In this document: piece after piece, positions 17,782 through 29,500 of the stretch
Position numbering within the stretch: position 1 is the stretch's first letter
Layout: every line of letters begins with the position of its first letter
Source of the DNA: a virus
Length of the DNA: 64,000 bases
Reading direction: 5' to 3' (one strand)
Virus record (IMG/VR): IMGVR_UViG_3300002143_000153
Location: 1-64,000 of that record
The notes under the pieces: generated by a model
The model's database searches: none
What the model saw: only the letters and a program-made list of their open reading frames with translations
What the model was told of the DNA's origin: nothing
Position numbers and translations under genes: made by a program

Positions 17782-20379
17782 ATGGCAAAAATTAAATTAA
17801 ATAGTTTACCACAAGGCTTTGAAATAAAAGATGGTAAAGTAATGAAAAAAATGAAGCAAGGTGGTATGACTGGTGATCAATCTGGTTATGGTTTGACCAC
17901 AACAACCTCTTCTTATGGTAGCGGTAGTTTTAATAATGCTGAGGATAATAAAAATGTTAGATATTCATTATCTTCTGTGCCTAAAGATATTGCCAATATA
18001 GAAGCTGAAGGTGGAGAAACTGTACTTACAGATCTTAATGGTGCTGGTAAGTTTGGTCTTTATGATATCAAAGGACCTAGACATTCTAAAGGTGGTGTAC
18101 CAATGTTTTTACCTACAGGTGCTTTTATTTTTTCTGATACCGATGCAATGAAATTTGATAGAAATGAACTTGCTGAATTTGGTGTTGAATCTAAAAAGAA
18201 AATAACACCAGCAAAAGTTTCTAAAAAATATCAGTTAAATGAATTTATAGGAGCACTTGCTGATGAGGATGCTGATTCTATAAAGGTGAAAAGTGCTGAG
18301 TTAATGTTAAATAAAAACATGATGGGTTTATCTAAAGTTGCATTTGCTCAAGAAGCAAAAAAACAATTTTCAGATGGTTTACCTAAAGCTGCATATCCTT
18401 ATATAGTATCTAAAGGTCAAGATCCTGAGCAGATGTCTCAACAAATTGAGGCAAGGAAAAATGAACAAAATGTAATGAATGCTATTGGAGCATTACCACC
18501 TGAACAACAAGCTAAAGCTATGGCTTTAAGACAAATGATGGGTGATCAAAATTCACAGGGTATGGAGCAACCTATGGCTCGTGATGGTTATGAATTACCA
18601 AAAGCTCAACTTGGTCTTGGCAATCCATTGGATATTTTTAATTATGGTAGAAACGTTTGGAACCAAAACAAACAGGGGTTAGTGAATGAATTATATAAAG
18701 ATAAAAGTAAACAAATTGATCCAAAAACATATAATCCAAGTTCAAGTTACGGTTCTAGTTTTTTAGAGGCAAATAAAGCTTTGTCAACAAATAAAGGTTT
18801 TATACCTTATAGATTAGATGACAATGGTGATTATCCAGTTTATGCTCAACAAGCTATTCAAAATGAAAATGCAGCAGCAAGTTCAAAAGCTAATGCAGAA
18901 CAAAATATGAATGCTGCAAATGCAGCAACTACAAAAAGACCTGTAGTAACAGCAACTAGTTCAGACGATAAATCAAACATAGCTTATAGTCCTAAAGTCA
19001 AAGATTTTTATAATAGATTTAATATAAATGTAAATGATGTAGGTGTAAATGCAACTACTTATAAAGACGTACAAGGTTATCAAGGTGAAGGTTTGTATGG
19101 TGATGCCGCTTCAAATTTAGAAGGTTGGAAAAAATCATGGTCCCCTTTATATCCAGATGCAGATAAATTAATACAGTCTTTACCTAAGTATGGAAAAGGT
19201 GAAAAAAATCCTGAAGTAGTAAAGTTTCAAAAATGGCAAGATGAAAATTATATACCTGAAGAAATGGCTAGGATTAAAAAAACCTGGGAAGATGAAGGTA
19301 ATATTTGGACACCTGAATTACAAGGTTCTTTAGAAAAAGCATTTAAGAAAGATTTTGGATTTGATCCAAATGCAACAGGTAAAGACTATGATGGTTTTAT
19401 GGGTACATTTACATCAAGTAGAAGACCATGGGATACTCAAGGTAATCCAAAAACACAAAATACTCCTGATGATTCAAACATAAATATAACACCTGAAGAT
19501 CCTAATTATTCATATGTTGATCCAGCAAAAGATTTCTGGATGCAAGATTATATTAAAATGGGAGCACAAGCTCAAAGAGATAGAGCTTTGTTTACACCAT
19601 GGCAACCCAATGTAGAGATACCTCAAATTGATTATATTCTTGAAGATCCTACAAGAGCTCTTGCTGATACTAACGAACAACTAAATATAGCAGGTCAAGC
19701 ACTAGGTGCTTTTGCTGGACCTCAATCATTAAGTGCAAGATTATCACAGGCTCAAGGTAATGCTTTTAAACAAAACGCTAATACTTTTGCTCAAGTACAT
19801 AATAGAAATGTAGGTACTGTTAATCAAGCTTTGGGTCAAAATGCTCAGTTAAGAGCTGTTGCTCAAAGAGAAAACAGAGATAGACAGGTTAAACAGTATG
19901 ATGATACAATGCTAACTTTTCAAAACTACTTAGATGAAAAAAATGTAGATAGAGAACAAATGGCTGATCTTAGTGCTAATGCTTATACAAATATGGCTAA
20001 TACTTATAATATGAATACATTGTATCCTTATTATAATATTAATCCTAATACAGGTGGTACAGTTGATTGGAATGGTGGTGCACCTCCAATGATTGCTAAT
20101 AACCAAGCAGGTAACCAAATGGATTTATATGATCAGATGACTCAAAGAGCTATTGATTTAAAATCTAAAAATTTAGATGCGGGTACTATAAATTTAATAT
20201 TGAATAATACTTATGGTACACCAGCACAGGCACCAACTCAAAAGTCTGCTTATCCAAATGCGGATAGTCTTAGAGCACATAGACAACAAGGTATGTCTGG
20301 TGGTTATGGTATTAGTAAATCAGGTAAAGAAATAAAACCTTATGCTACACCATTTTATATAGGAAAAACATTTTTTTAA
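17782..20379 (+). CDS. Cargo-type virion protein with EGGE/HSKGGV domain
   Basis: 865 aa. Residues ~1-28 end in an MKQGG motif. Residues ~72-135 hold a compact domain (NIEAEGGETVLTDL, RHSKGGVPMFLPTGAFIFSD), a recurring signature of crAss-like phage cargo proteins. Pieces of the same signature occur at the C-terminus of the 4,987-aa protein (HSQGGV) and the N-terminus of the 609-aa protein (EVEGGELL). A DGYELPKAQLG element at ~268 matches the LPKA element of the preceding protein. The remainder is Asn/Gln-rich and probably helical near the C-terminus. No catalytic motif. Probably packaged in the head and ejected; function unknown. Confidence 0.65.
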   Translation: MAKIKLNSLPQGFEIKDGKVMKKMKQGGMTGDQSGYGLTTTTSSYGSGSFNNAEDNKNVRYSLSSVPKDIANIEAEGGETVLTDLNGAGKFGLYDIKGPRHSKGGVPMFLPTGAFIFSDTDAMKFDRNELAEFGVESKKKITPAKVSKKYQLNEFIGALADEDADSIKVKSAELMLNKNMMGLSKVAFAQEAKKQFSDGLPKAAYPYIVSKGQDPEQMSQQIEARKNEQNVMNAIGALPPEQQAKAMALRQMMGDQNSQGMEQPMARDGYELPKAQLGLGNPLDIFNYGRNVWNQNKQGLVNELYKDKSKQIDPKTYNPSSSYGSSFLEANKALSTNKGFIPYRLDDNGDYPVYAQQAIQNENAAASSKANAEQNMNAANAATTKRPVVTATSSDDKSNIAYSPKVKDFYNRFNINVNDVGVNATTYKDVQGYQGEGLYGDAASNLEGWKKSWSPLYPDADKLIQSLPKYGKGEKNPEVVKFQKWQDENYIPEEMARIKKTWEDEGNIWTPELQGSLEKAFKKDFGFDPNATGKDYDGFMGTFTSSRRPWDTQGNPKTQNTPDDSNINITPEDPNYSYVDPAKDFWMQDYIKMGAQAQRDRALFTPWQPNVEIPQIDYILEDPTRALADTNEQLNIAGQALGAFAGPQSLSARLSQAQGNAFKQNANTFAQVHNRNVGTVNQALGQNAQLRAVAQRENRDRQVKQYDDTMLTFQNYLDEKNVDREQMADLSANAYTNMANTYNMNTLYPYYNINPNTGGTVDWNGGAPPMIANNQAGNQMDLYDQMTQRAIDLKSKNLDAGTINLILNNTYGTPAQAPTQKSAYPNADSLRAHRQQGMSGGYGISKSGKEIKPYATPFYIGKTFF

Positions 20380-20399
20380 ATTTAAAAAGTGTAATAATA

Positions 20400-20413
20400 A
20401 AGTTTTAAAACTT
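20400..20413. repeat. 14-nt perfect palindrome in the gap before the 1,019-aa protein gene
   Basis: AAGTTTTAAAACTT is its own reverse complement. It lies in the 58-nt gap between two cargo genes, together with a weak match to the promoter-like motif (AAATTTAAAAAGTGTAATA at about 20379-20397). It may be an operator or a chance AT-rich palindrome; no run of T follows, so it is not a terminator. Confidence 0.3.
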
Positions 20414-20437
20414 AATAAATTTTAGTAAATTTACATT

Positions 20438-23400
20438 ATGGCAACATACGTACCAGGATACCAAAGATATGAAAGAGAAACAAAACCGTTTACTCCAGAT
20501 TATAAATTTCTATCTGCAGTCCTAGACACTAGACAAGACCGTTTTGATACTAACTATAAACAACTGAATGATCAATACAGTAAAGTTGTTTATGCGGATA
20601 TGTCAAGAGAAGATACAACAAACGCAAGAGATCAATATACTCAACAGCTTATACCGAGGATGGAAAAACTATCAGGTATGGATTTGTCTATACGTCAAAA
20701 TGTAGATTCTGCAAAAAGTTTATTTAAACCTTTTTATGAAGATGATCTTATTGTAAAAGACTTGGTGTTTACATCGCAGTATAAAAAAAATATGCAGCTT
20801 GCAACAATACTTAAGGATTCTGATAGTGCTGATGAAAGAAAAAAATACTGGACAACAGGAATACAAGCTTTAAATTATCAGATGAAAGACTTTATGTCAG
20901 CTGATAGAGACACAGCTTTAAAGTCAGGTTTACCTTCTTATGTAGAGAATGTAGATCTTGAAGCAATGTCAATGAAGATTTTAACAGATGCTGGTTTTAA
21001 AGATGTTATAATGGATTTACCCGTTAAGGAAGGTGATCCTTTTGTTATTAGACAAAAAAATGGATCTCTTCAAGTACCTGGCGCATATAACTATTTAATG
21101 AAAACTCTTATGGAAGATCCAAGAGTTATAGAAGCTTATAGAACAAGTGGTTTAGTTCAAGCTAGAGGTCATGCAGAAACAGGTGTAGAAAACGGATTAT
21201 ATTCTAATATAGCTGAAGGAAAAAATGCATGGGCCCAAAATACACTTAATGAATTAAGAAATAGAAATGCTATAGCAAATCCAATATTAAAACAACAATT
21301 TGAAAAAGCTTTAGAAGCAAAACAAAATTGGGAACGTTATGAAAAAGAGGAAGGTATTATACCTGATAGTGATGAACATAAAGATTTATTAGAAGCTTTT
21401 GAAAAATTTGATAATGCCGAAGGTATTTTAAAAAGAAATGAAGAAGCTTTGCAAAGAATGGATTCTGTTGATGAAAATACAGATTCTTTAAATTTTGCAT
21501 ATAATATGCTTATGAATTATAATCTAAGTAGTGATATTTTAGGTGCTGCAACTTCATATAGTAAAAGAGATTATTCTCAAACTATAGCTATGGAAAATCC
21601 ATACACTAAAATGAAAATTCAACATCAGTATGATATTGCTAGAGATAATAATGCCAGTGCTAATAAAAAAAGTGAAGCTATATTACAAGGTAAGATTGAT
21701 GGTAATGTAAATAAAAAAGGTGAAATAATTAATCCTGCTTATTTAGCAGCTGAAATATTTAATGATGATGCAGGTCCTGATGATTTTAGTACTGAGTATG
21801 AAGATGTTGAATTAATAAAAGATCCTTATAAAAGAAATTTAGAAGATGTTGATACTAATGCAAAAGTTATAGCTGGACAACAAGCAGATTGGATTAATAA
21901 TTTTCTTACTTTAAAAAATTCAAGTAAACGTGTAGGTGACCAAAATGGTAATATGACAATTACTTTAGCTAATAATAAAAAGTTTACTGGTAACACACAA
22001 CAAATAAAACAAGAGTTAATAAAACCAGAAAATGTAAATGTATTAGCTAAACTTTATTCTGAGTCTTTTAAAGAATTTACAGAGTTACCTAAAACTAATA
22101 GACAAGCTCTTAAAAGTATAGAATATGTTACTTTAGCTGCAGATGCTAGTGAGATTGCAGGTAGGACAGATCAAATACTTGCCTGGAATTCTATAAGTAA
22201 ACAGCAAGTTAAAAAAAATTGGGAAGCTGCTAAAAGTATAGGTGCTTTACCTTTAGGTAGAGCTTTAGAAAAAGGCGTACCATCTATAGTAGATGATAAA
22301 GGTGAGGTATCAGATGAAAATGAATACGTTACAAATTATGTTAATTCTGCAAAAGAAGGTAAAATAAAAGGGGCTAATTACATGGTCGGTAGAGGTGGTA
22401 GAATGGATGATGGTTCAATGCGCTATGAAGGTGCTTTATCAATCGGTGAAGCAGTCAGTAGACGTATTGATAAATACACGGGTGATGTAATTTTTGATAA
22501 AACAAACGCTACAAATGATGCTAAACAAGCATATAAAGATCAGTATAAAATATTAAATAATACTTTAAATGAAAACTATACTGCAAGATATGATACAAAA
22601 AATACAGGTTTATTTCAAGCTTTATCTGCAGATGCTTATTTTAGAAATGTACCATTAGATGAAATGAATGCCGCCAATCTTTATACTTATGGTGGTACAA
22701 AAACAACATTTAATGTTGCTACTATTACTAGTGATGAAAAAGCATTTAAACAATTAAAAGCATTTAGGAATCAATTTATTAATACGCCTAGTGCTGATAA
22801 AATAATTATACCTACAGGTGTATCTTCCGCAAACCCTGATAAAGAAACAGATCCTACTGCTGATTATATTTTACGTCAAACTTTAAATGATATACAAAGA
22901 GCAATGCTTCAATCAAAAAGTGAAGCAAGTAAAAAATTATTAGTTGGTATTGAATATAGACCTGTTGCCGGAGTAAGTGAAGATGGTACTAAGTATGCTG
23001 GTTTTAAAATTAGTTTAACTGATGATCAATTAAAAGCTTTTACATCTGATGCGGCTAAGACACCAGCGGGTAAATTGAATAATGATGCTATTAAAGACTA
23101 TAGTGAAATAACCATGTTGTATAAACAAGAATTAGATACTAATCCTTTAAGAGCTGGTCAATACAATTTTTCTAGTACTCAAACAAAAATACAATTATCA
23201 GAAGATAATACTTATCATTATGATATGTTTAAAGAAACAGCTGGTTCTTTTAGAATCTTTAATAAAGATGATGTTTATTATAGATCAATGGAAATGTTGC
23301 AAGTTGATCCAAAAACAGGTAACTTTGTATTAGCGGGCCAACAAGCTATACAACCTATATTAAATCAAAATAATCAACCTGTTACTATTAATGAACTAGA

Positions 23401-23497
23401 TAGATATATTGCAAACTTTGAAGCAAGTTTTGCTGATTTACATACAAAAAATATGGTTGATGTTACCAGAATAAAAAAACAACTTGGAATAAAATAA
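20438..23497 (+). CDS. Large helical cargo/ejection virion protein
   Basis: 1,019 aa, rich in charged residues, Ala and Gln, largely helical by composition, with no signal peptide or convincing membrane segment. The N-terminus (MATYVPGYQRYERETKPFTPDYKFLSAVLDTRQ) resembles the start of the abundant cargo protein encoded just before the giant RNA polymerase gene in crAss-like phages. Its neighbours are the 865-aa cargo gene upstream and the RNA polymerase gene 4 nt downstream. The known crAss-like virion structure stores such proteins in unfolded form in the capsid/portal for ejection. No enzyme motif was seen. I am fairly confident of the class, not of a specific role. Confidence 0.65.
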   Translation: MATYVPGYQRYERETKPFTPDYKFLSAVLDTRQDRFDTNYKQLNDQYSKVVYADMSREDTTNARDQYTQQLIPRMEKLSGMDLSIRQNVDSAKSLFKPFYEDDLIVKDLVFTSQYKKNMQLATILKDSDSADERKKYWTTGIQALNYQMKDFMSADRDTALKSGLPSYVENVDLEAMSMKILTDAGFKDVIMDLPVKEGDPFVIRQKNGSLQVPGAYNYLMKTLMEDPRVIEAYRTSGLVQARGHAETGVENGLYSNIAEGKNAWAQNTLNELRNRNAIANPILKQQFEKALEAKQNWERYEKEEGIIPDSDEHKDLLEAFEKFDNAEGILKRNEEALQRMDSVDENTDSLNFAYNMLMNYNLSSDILGAATSYSKRDYSQTIAMENPYTKMKIQHQYDIARDNNASANKKSEAILQGKIDGNVNKKGEIINPAYLAAEIFNDDAGPDDFSTEYEDVELIKDPYKRNLEDVDTNAKVIAGQQADWINNFLTLKNSSKRVGDQNGNMTITLANNKKFTGNTQQIKQELIKPENVNVLAKLYSESFKEFTELPKTNRQALKSIEYVTLAADASEIAGRTDQILAWNSISKQQVKKNWEAAKSIGALPLGRALEKGVPSIVDDKGEVSDENEYVTNYVNSAKEGKIKGANYMVGRGGRMDDGSMRYEGALSIGEAVSRRIDKYTGDVIFDKTNATNDAKQAYKDQYKILNNTLNENYTARYDTKNTGLFQALSADAYFRNVPLDEMNAANLYTYGGTKTTFNVATITSDEKAFKQLKAFRNQFINTPSADKIIIPTGVSSANPDKETDPTADYILRQTLNDIQRAMLQSKSEASKKLLVGIEYRPVAGVSEDGTKYAGFKISLTDDQLKAFTSDAAKTPAGKLNNDAIKDYSEITMLYKQELDTNPLRAGQYNFSSTQTKIQLSEDNTYHYDMFKETAGSFRIFNKDDVYYRSMEMLQVDPKTGNFVLAGQQAIQPILNQNNQPVTINELDRYIANFEASFADLHTKNMVDVTRIKKQLGIK

Positions 23498-23501
23498 AAA
23501 C

Positions 23502-26500
23502 ATGGATTTAAAAAATCAAAATACTGTAACACCAGAAGGTGTTGAAAATTCTTTACCAATTAATACATCTATAAGTCAAGCATGGAATCCTGATGGTTTT
23601 GAATTTAAACCAATGAATGAAATATTTGATTTTGGTCCCAATACTGATGACCAAGTTGCTGAAGAATTTAGAAGAACTATAAATGAAATAGTTCCTAAAG
23701 TAAATGAAATAATTCCTTCATCAAATCTTGAATACAAAAAAGGTGCTCCAGGTTTAAATTCTTTTGAGGGTTTTAGTAAAGTTTTTGATAATCCTAATAG
23801 TTATATGGCTGGTGTAAAGGATGATCCTTTATATTTAAAACCTATGATATCTGGTGCTAGAAGTTCTGGTTTTGATAGAATAGCCGATCACCATAATTTT
23901 AAAGAATTAGGATGGAATCCTTTAAGAGATAATGAAAAATATTATAATGATAATTCTTCTGCTTTTTGGGATTTAACAAGAGCTACTAAATATTGGGCTG
24001 AATCTTTAGGTACAGGTTTTATGTCAAGTTATAGATCTTTTGGTGATTTTATAGATGATGATTCTTATTGGTTATCAGCAGATTATGAATCTTCCGATGA
24101 GTTTGAAGAAGCTACAAGATTAGGTAGTAGTACAAGAGGTGGTTTTGCAGGCTTTTCTACTAATTTATTTTTACAAACAGGTTATACTGTTGGTATACTT
24201 AGTTCTATTGCAGCAGAAGAACTTGCATTAGCTGCAGCAACTACTGCATCAGAAGGTATTGCTGCACCTGCCTTTTTATCAAGAACAATGGTTAATTTTG
24301 GTAGAAGTATTAAAAATATGGCCAATCTATTTGATGTTGGTAAAGCTTTAAAAGGAAGTAAATCTATTTTAGATTCCATAAGAAGTGTAGAAAATGCAAA
24401 AGATTTATGGGATGCAAGTAGAACTATTGGTGCAGCTCCTGTAAAATTTTTAGGAAATGTTTTTACACCTGAAACAATGGCTGTTATAAAATCCATGAAA
24501 TCAGCTGAAAATACAGCTCAAGGAATGACAGCTGCTGCAAAATTTGGAAAAGGTTTTGGTGCTTTTTATAAAGATATGAGAAGTATAAACTATGCAATGA
24601 GTGAAGGTAAAATGGAAGCAGGTTTTGTTTTCAATGAAGTTTTCTCAGAAGGTTTAGCAATTAAAAAAAGAGAAAACGGTGGATTTGATTTATCTCAAGA
24701 ACAATTAAAAACTTTAAATGAAGATGCTTTAAAAGCAGCAACAGAAACACTTTGGTTTAATGCACCTGCAATTTTTTTAACTAATCAATTAGTTTTAGGT
24801 ACAGCATTAAGAGGTTTTTCTCCAACAATGAGAAGAATCTTTAGTGATAAACTCCCAGGCTTTGCTAAAAATATAATCAGAAGTAAACCTGTTAGAGATA
24901 AAGCAACTGGTGTATTAAATAAAGGTTTATACGTAGACGTTAGTCCTAAAAATTTTAGAGCTAACTTTATTAATCTAAAAAAACTTAAAAGTGTTGGCGC
25001 TAAAGGAACTTTAATAAATACAGCTCATGGTCTATTAAGATATTCTGCGGCAAGTATAGGTGAAGGTTTACAAGAGGTGTATCAAGAAGGAGTTCAAGTA
25101 GGTGTAGTAGATTACCACAGAGCTTTGATGGAAAATCCAATGGCACCTGCAACAAACTTAATGCAGCAATCATTTAAAGAAGCTGTAAATAGTCAAATGT
25201 CTGGTCAAGGATTAGAAGTTTTTGCTTCTGGTTTTTTAATGGGTGGGTTAGTACAAGGACCACAAAAATTATTTTTTGAAATAGCCCCTGAAATATATCA
25301 GAATAAAAAGAATCCAGAAAAATTTGCTGAATATGAAAAAAATAAAATAGAATTTCTTAAAGTAGCAAATGAAGTTGGAGATAAAATTCAAGAAAACCCT
25401 TTTGATTTTTGGAATAACTCTAAATTACATTTGTTTTCTGCAAAAGAAGGTGATGATGAAACTAAAAAAGCTTTATATGAAGATGATAACTTAGGTTTTA
25501 GAGATGCAAAAGATGATGCTACTTTTATGCATTATCATTTTCTTATGACATCTGAAGCTGATGGTTTATTTAGAGAGCAATTTCAAGATCTTCTAAATCT
25601 AAATGATGAAGATTTAAAAGCTTTATATCCTGATTCAAATAAACCAATAGAGGATGTAAGAAATAAAATACAAAAATCAATAGATGGTATTAAAGAGTAC
25701 AAAAAGAAATATAATGATTCTTTTGATATTATTCAAAATCCTATAAACTATAACCAATATGAAAAACGTAAAAGAAAGTATAATGATGAAAGAATAAAGC
25801 ATGCTGCTATAGAACATGCTAGAATGCTTTATTTATTTGCAAATGATGCTTTTGAACAAGCTAACAAAAGAAGATATAATATTGAAAATACATTAATAAC
25901 GTCTCCTGTTATGAATGATCTTGCTTCTAATGATTTAACTGTTTTACTAAGTGTTGACTCTATAAATTTAGAGAATAATATGTTAATCAGGGAAATTTCA
26001 AATTTACAAAAAGCTGAAAAACCTGATTCAAAACTAATAAAAGAAAAACAAGCTAAACTAAAAAGCTTAATTGAGTATAGAGTAATTCTAGAAAGCATCT
26101 ATGATGAAGAATCTAAAACATATGATAGAGATAAAAGCAGTAAACTAAAAGATCCTTTAGTTAAGTATCTTAAAACTCTTGGTGCAATTAATAAAAAAGG
26201 TTATATAAAAAGAGATGAAATCAATGGTGTTATTGCAATGCTTGTTGATCATAATAATCTAGATACAAGAGCTCAGTTATTTGATAGAACTGTAGCCTTG
26301 TTTAGTGATCCTAATAAAATATTAAATCTGGTTGATAGAATATCAGATAACTTGGGTGTTCTATTTAGTAATACTAAAAAGATATATGTAAAGAGTGTGG
26401 AACAAGCCGTTATGAATGAAGAGATGAAACAATTAACATCTCAACTAGAATCAATAGGTGTTGTTCCAGATCCTGATCAATTTGATGCTTTTTTAAAATC

Positions 26501-29500
26501 AGGAAATGCAAATCTACTTACAAAATTCCATACAGAAAAAGGAATATTAGATCGTACTATAGATAAAGAAATTTATGATGTAATTCAATCAGAAATTAAT
26601 GTATATAATACAGCATCAAATTATAAGCCTGAAATAACAGAAGCAGAAGAGGTAGATGAGTTTGGTAACATTGCAGATGAGTCTCCTGCAAATAAAAGTA
26701 TTGATGAAAGTAAATTTGATAATATAATAAGTGAAGAACTGGGTGATGATGTCTTATCTGAAATACAGGAAGAAACACCTGATAATGATTTAACTATACC
26801 TGGGGATGCTTTTTTTACACTACAGGTTTTAAATAATATTTACAATGATTATAAAATTAAGAATATTAATAAAGAATCTGCGTTATTAACATTTCAGGAA
26901 TGGGTTAATACTAATGCGGGTAATAATGTTGTAAGAGGTTTAGACAAACTAAAAGCTTTATGGTTTAATTCATTAAAAGCATCAGATAAAACAGAAGAAG
27001 AAAACACAACTTTATATAAATCTGAAGAAGGTTTTCAAGATTGGATTCTTGAAAATAAAAATGATAGAGTTGTAAGTCTAATAATGATAATGGCAGGTTT
27101 TAATATAAAATCTATTGAATCAGAAAAAACTGAAACAGACTTAGAAAGTATTGTAGATACAGCAACAGAAGAAGTTATACAGATAGGACCCAATGTAAAC
27201 ATTGTAAAAAGAAAAGTAATTAATCCTGAAGACACAACAGATTTTAATTATATATATGAATTAGTAGATAATAATAATATTTCAATTGAAGCACAATTTT
27301 TAAAAGAAGCTGGTGTTGATGGTATTTATTTAGAAGAAAATAAAGCAGGTGCTTGGGCCGCTTATACAGCACTGTTAAAAGTTGTTCCAAAAACAGATGT
27401 TTATTCATACGATGGTATAGATGTAAAATACGGAGATGAATTAGAAAATGTTAACGGTGATAAATTTATTGTACTAGGTGCAGATACATCACCAAGTATG
27501 GGTCAATATTTAAAGTTGATACCTTTTGATAAAGTTGGATTATCCAATGAACAAAAAAAGGCAGCTATGATTTATGTTAAAGAAAAAGGATTTAGTGATT
27601 TATATTCTAAACCAGAAAATAAAATAACTAGTATTACTTATTCTACAAATATGACTAAATTAGATCACCGTGATATTAACGGTGTATATGCTATACAGTT
27701 AACTAGTAGAACAACAACTTCAGGTAAAGAAACTATAAAGGATGCTGAAGAAAGATTACAAAAAACTTTATCTCTTTTATCAGCTGAAGATTTAGAATCA
27801 GCTACTGTAACAATTAGAGAAAATGTAAGACAAGCGCCTAAAGCTTTTCAAACCGGAACTACACCTGAAAACAACCTTATTCAAAATAAGGGTGATAAAT
27901 ATACTGTGCTAATTACTTTGTCACCAGGGTCTATAGACAAAGTTAAATCTTTGTATGGTGAAAACTTTAATGGTGATATTGCTTTTATTAGAAATGACCG
28001 TTACGGTTTTGTTGGAAGATCAGGTAATCAAGTAAGTGTAGACGCTTTTACAGATGGTAATTTAAAAAAATATATCTTAGGTAATAATACTGATGCGTCA
28101 GATCTTAAGAATCAAATGCTTAGACAAAGTGAATTAACTGAAAAGTTAGATGAATTAGTCAAAGACAATGTTTCTATGAGTCTTAAGGACTTTCAAGATA
28201 CAACCAAAATTAACTTAAAAATAAGCGATGGTATAGTTACTTGGGATGATGTTACTAAAAGCTTAAATGACTTAGCTTATAGTACATATGATGGTGTTAA
28301 AGTTGTAATGATAAACACTAAAGACGGTGTATCATATGTTACAGATATAAAGAACCCTACAGAAGAAGTAGCTTTTATAAATAAGTTAGAAGAAGATTTA
28401 GAAAAAACACCAAAGCCAGAAAAGTATGGTAATATGCTAAACATGGCGCTTGATTCTGGTAGATATGTAGCTATTGTTAAAGATGCTAATGGTGTAGTAA
28501 CAGCGGTACAGTTAAGACAAAAATCTTATAGCAAAGAAGAACGTACTGAATTTTATAAAGAACTTTTAGATAGAGCAAAAGAGACAGCTGATAATAATGT
28601 TAAAGAGGGAAATGTTTCAAATAAAACAATTAATAATGATTGGAATGATAACTTTAATAAAAGGTTTTATTTAAAAGCAACAGCAGGTACTTTTATTGAT
28701 TTTAAAGTTTGGCCTGATGGTAATATAACTTTGAGTATACATAATAAAGCTAAAGGATTAGAAAAGCAACTTGAAAGAATTAGAGTTGCTGATTTAAATG
28801 AATATATAAAAGATCCTATAAAGGTGGAATCATTATATGAAGTTTTAAATAATAATGATGTTGTTGTTAAATTTAATAAATATCAATCTGAAAAAATAAA
28901 TTTATCAGGAGAATCAGTAACACGAGTTTTTGCTACTACAGCAGGTGTTAGTGAGATCATTGAAAAGACAGTTACTGATATAAATCCAAACGTTAGAATA
29001 AATAAAAAACTGTATCTAGAATACACTTCAGATTTAATAGAAGCAGAAAAAATTATACCTGGTGTAGAATTAGAAGATCAAAAAGGTGAAGTATTAACAC
29101 CACAAGAAACGGCTATAGCCACAGATAAAGTATCTGATATAAATCAAATACAAGCTGCTAGAGAAAGTCAAGAAGAATTAAATAGTGATGAAATAACAGC
29201 TGAAGCTGATATAGAAAGAGAATTATTCACAACCCCTATTAGCTTAAACAACTGGACTTCTGTAGAGCATGGTAAGTATATAAAATTACTTACACTAAGA
29301 GGAGATTTAGAAAAAAGAGATTTATTGAGAAATCTTGACCCTAAAAGTAGTTGGCAACTTTATGCAGTTGAAAATCTTTCAGAAGAAGAAGCTGGTGATA
29401 TTTTATCTATCATAAAAGAAGCTAAAAAAGCTGATATAGAAATAAGAAAAAATAAATCAAGAACTATTGATTCACAACCTTTTCAAAGAAACAATACTAC

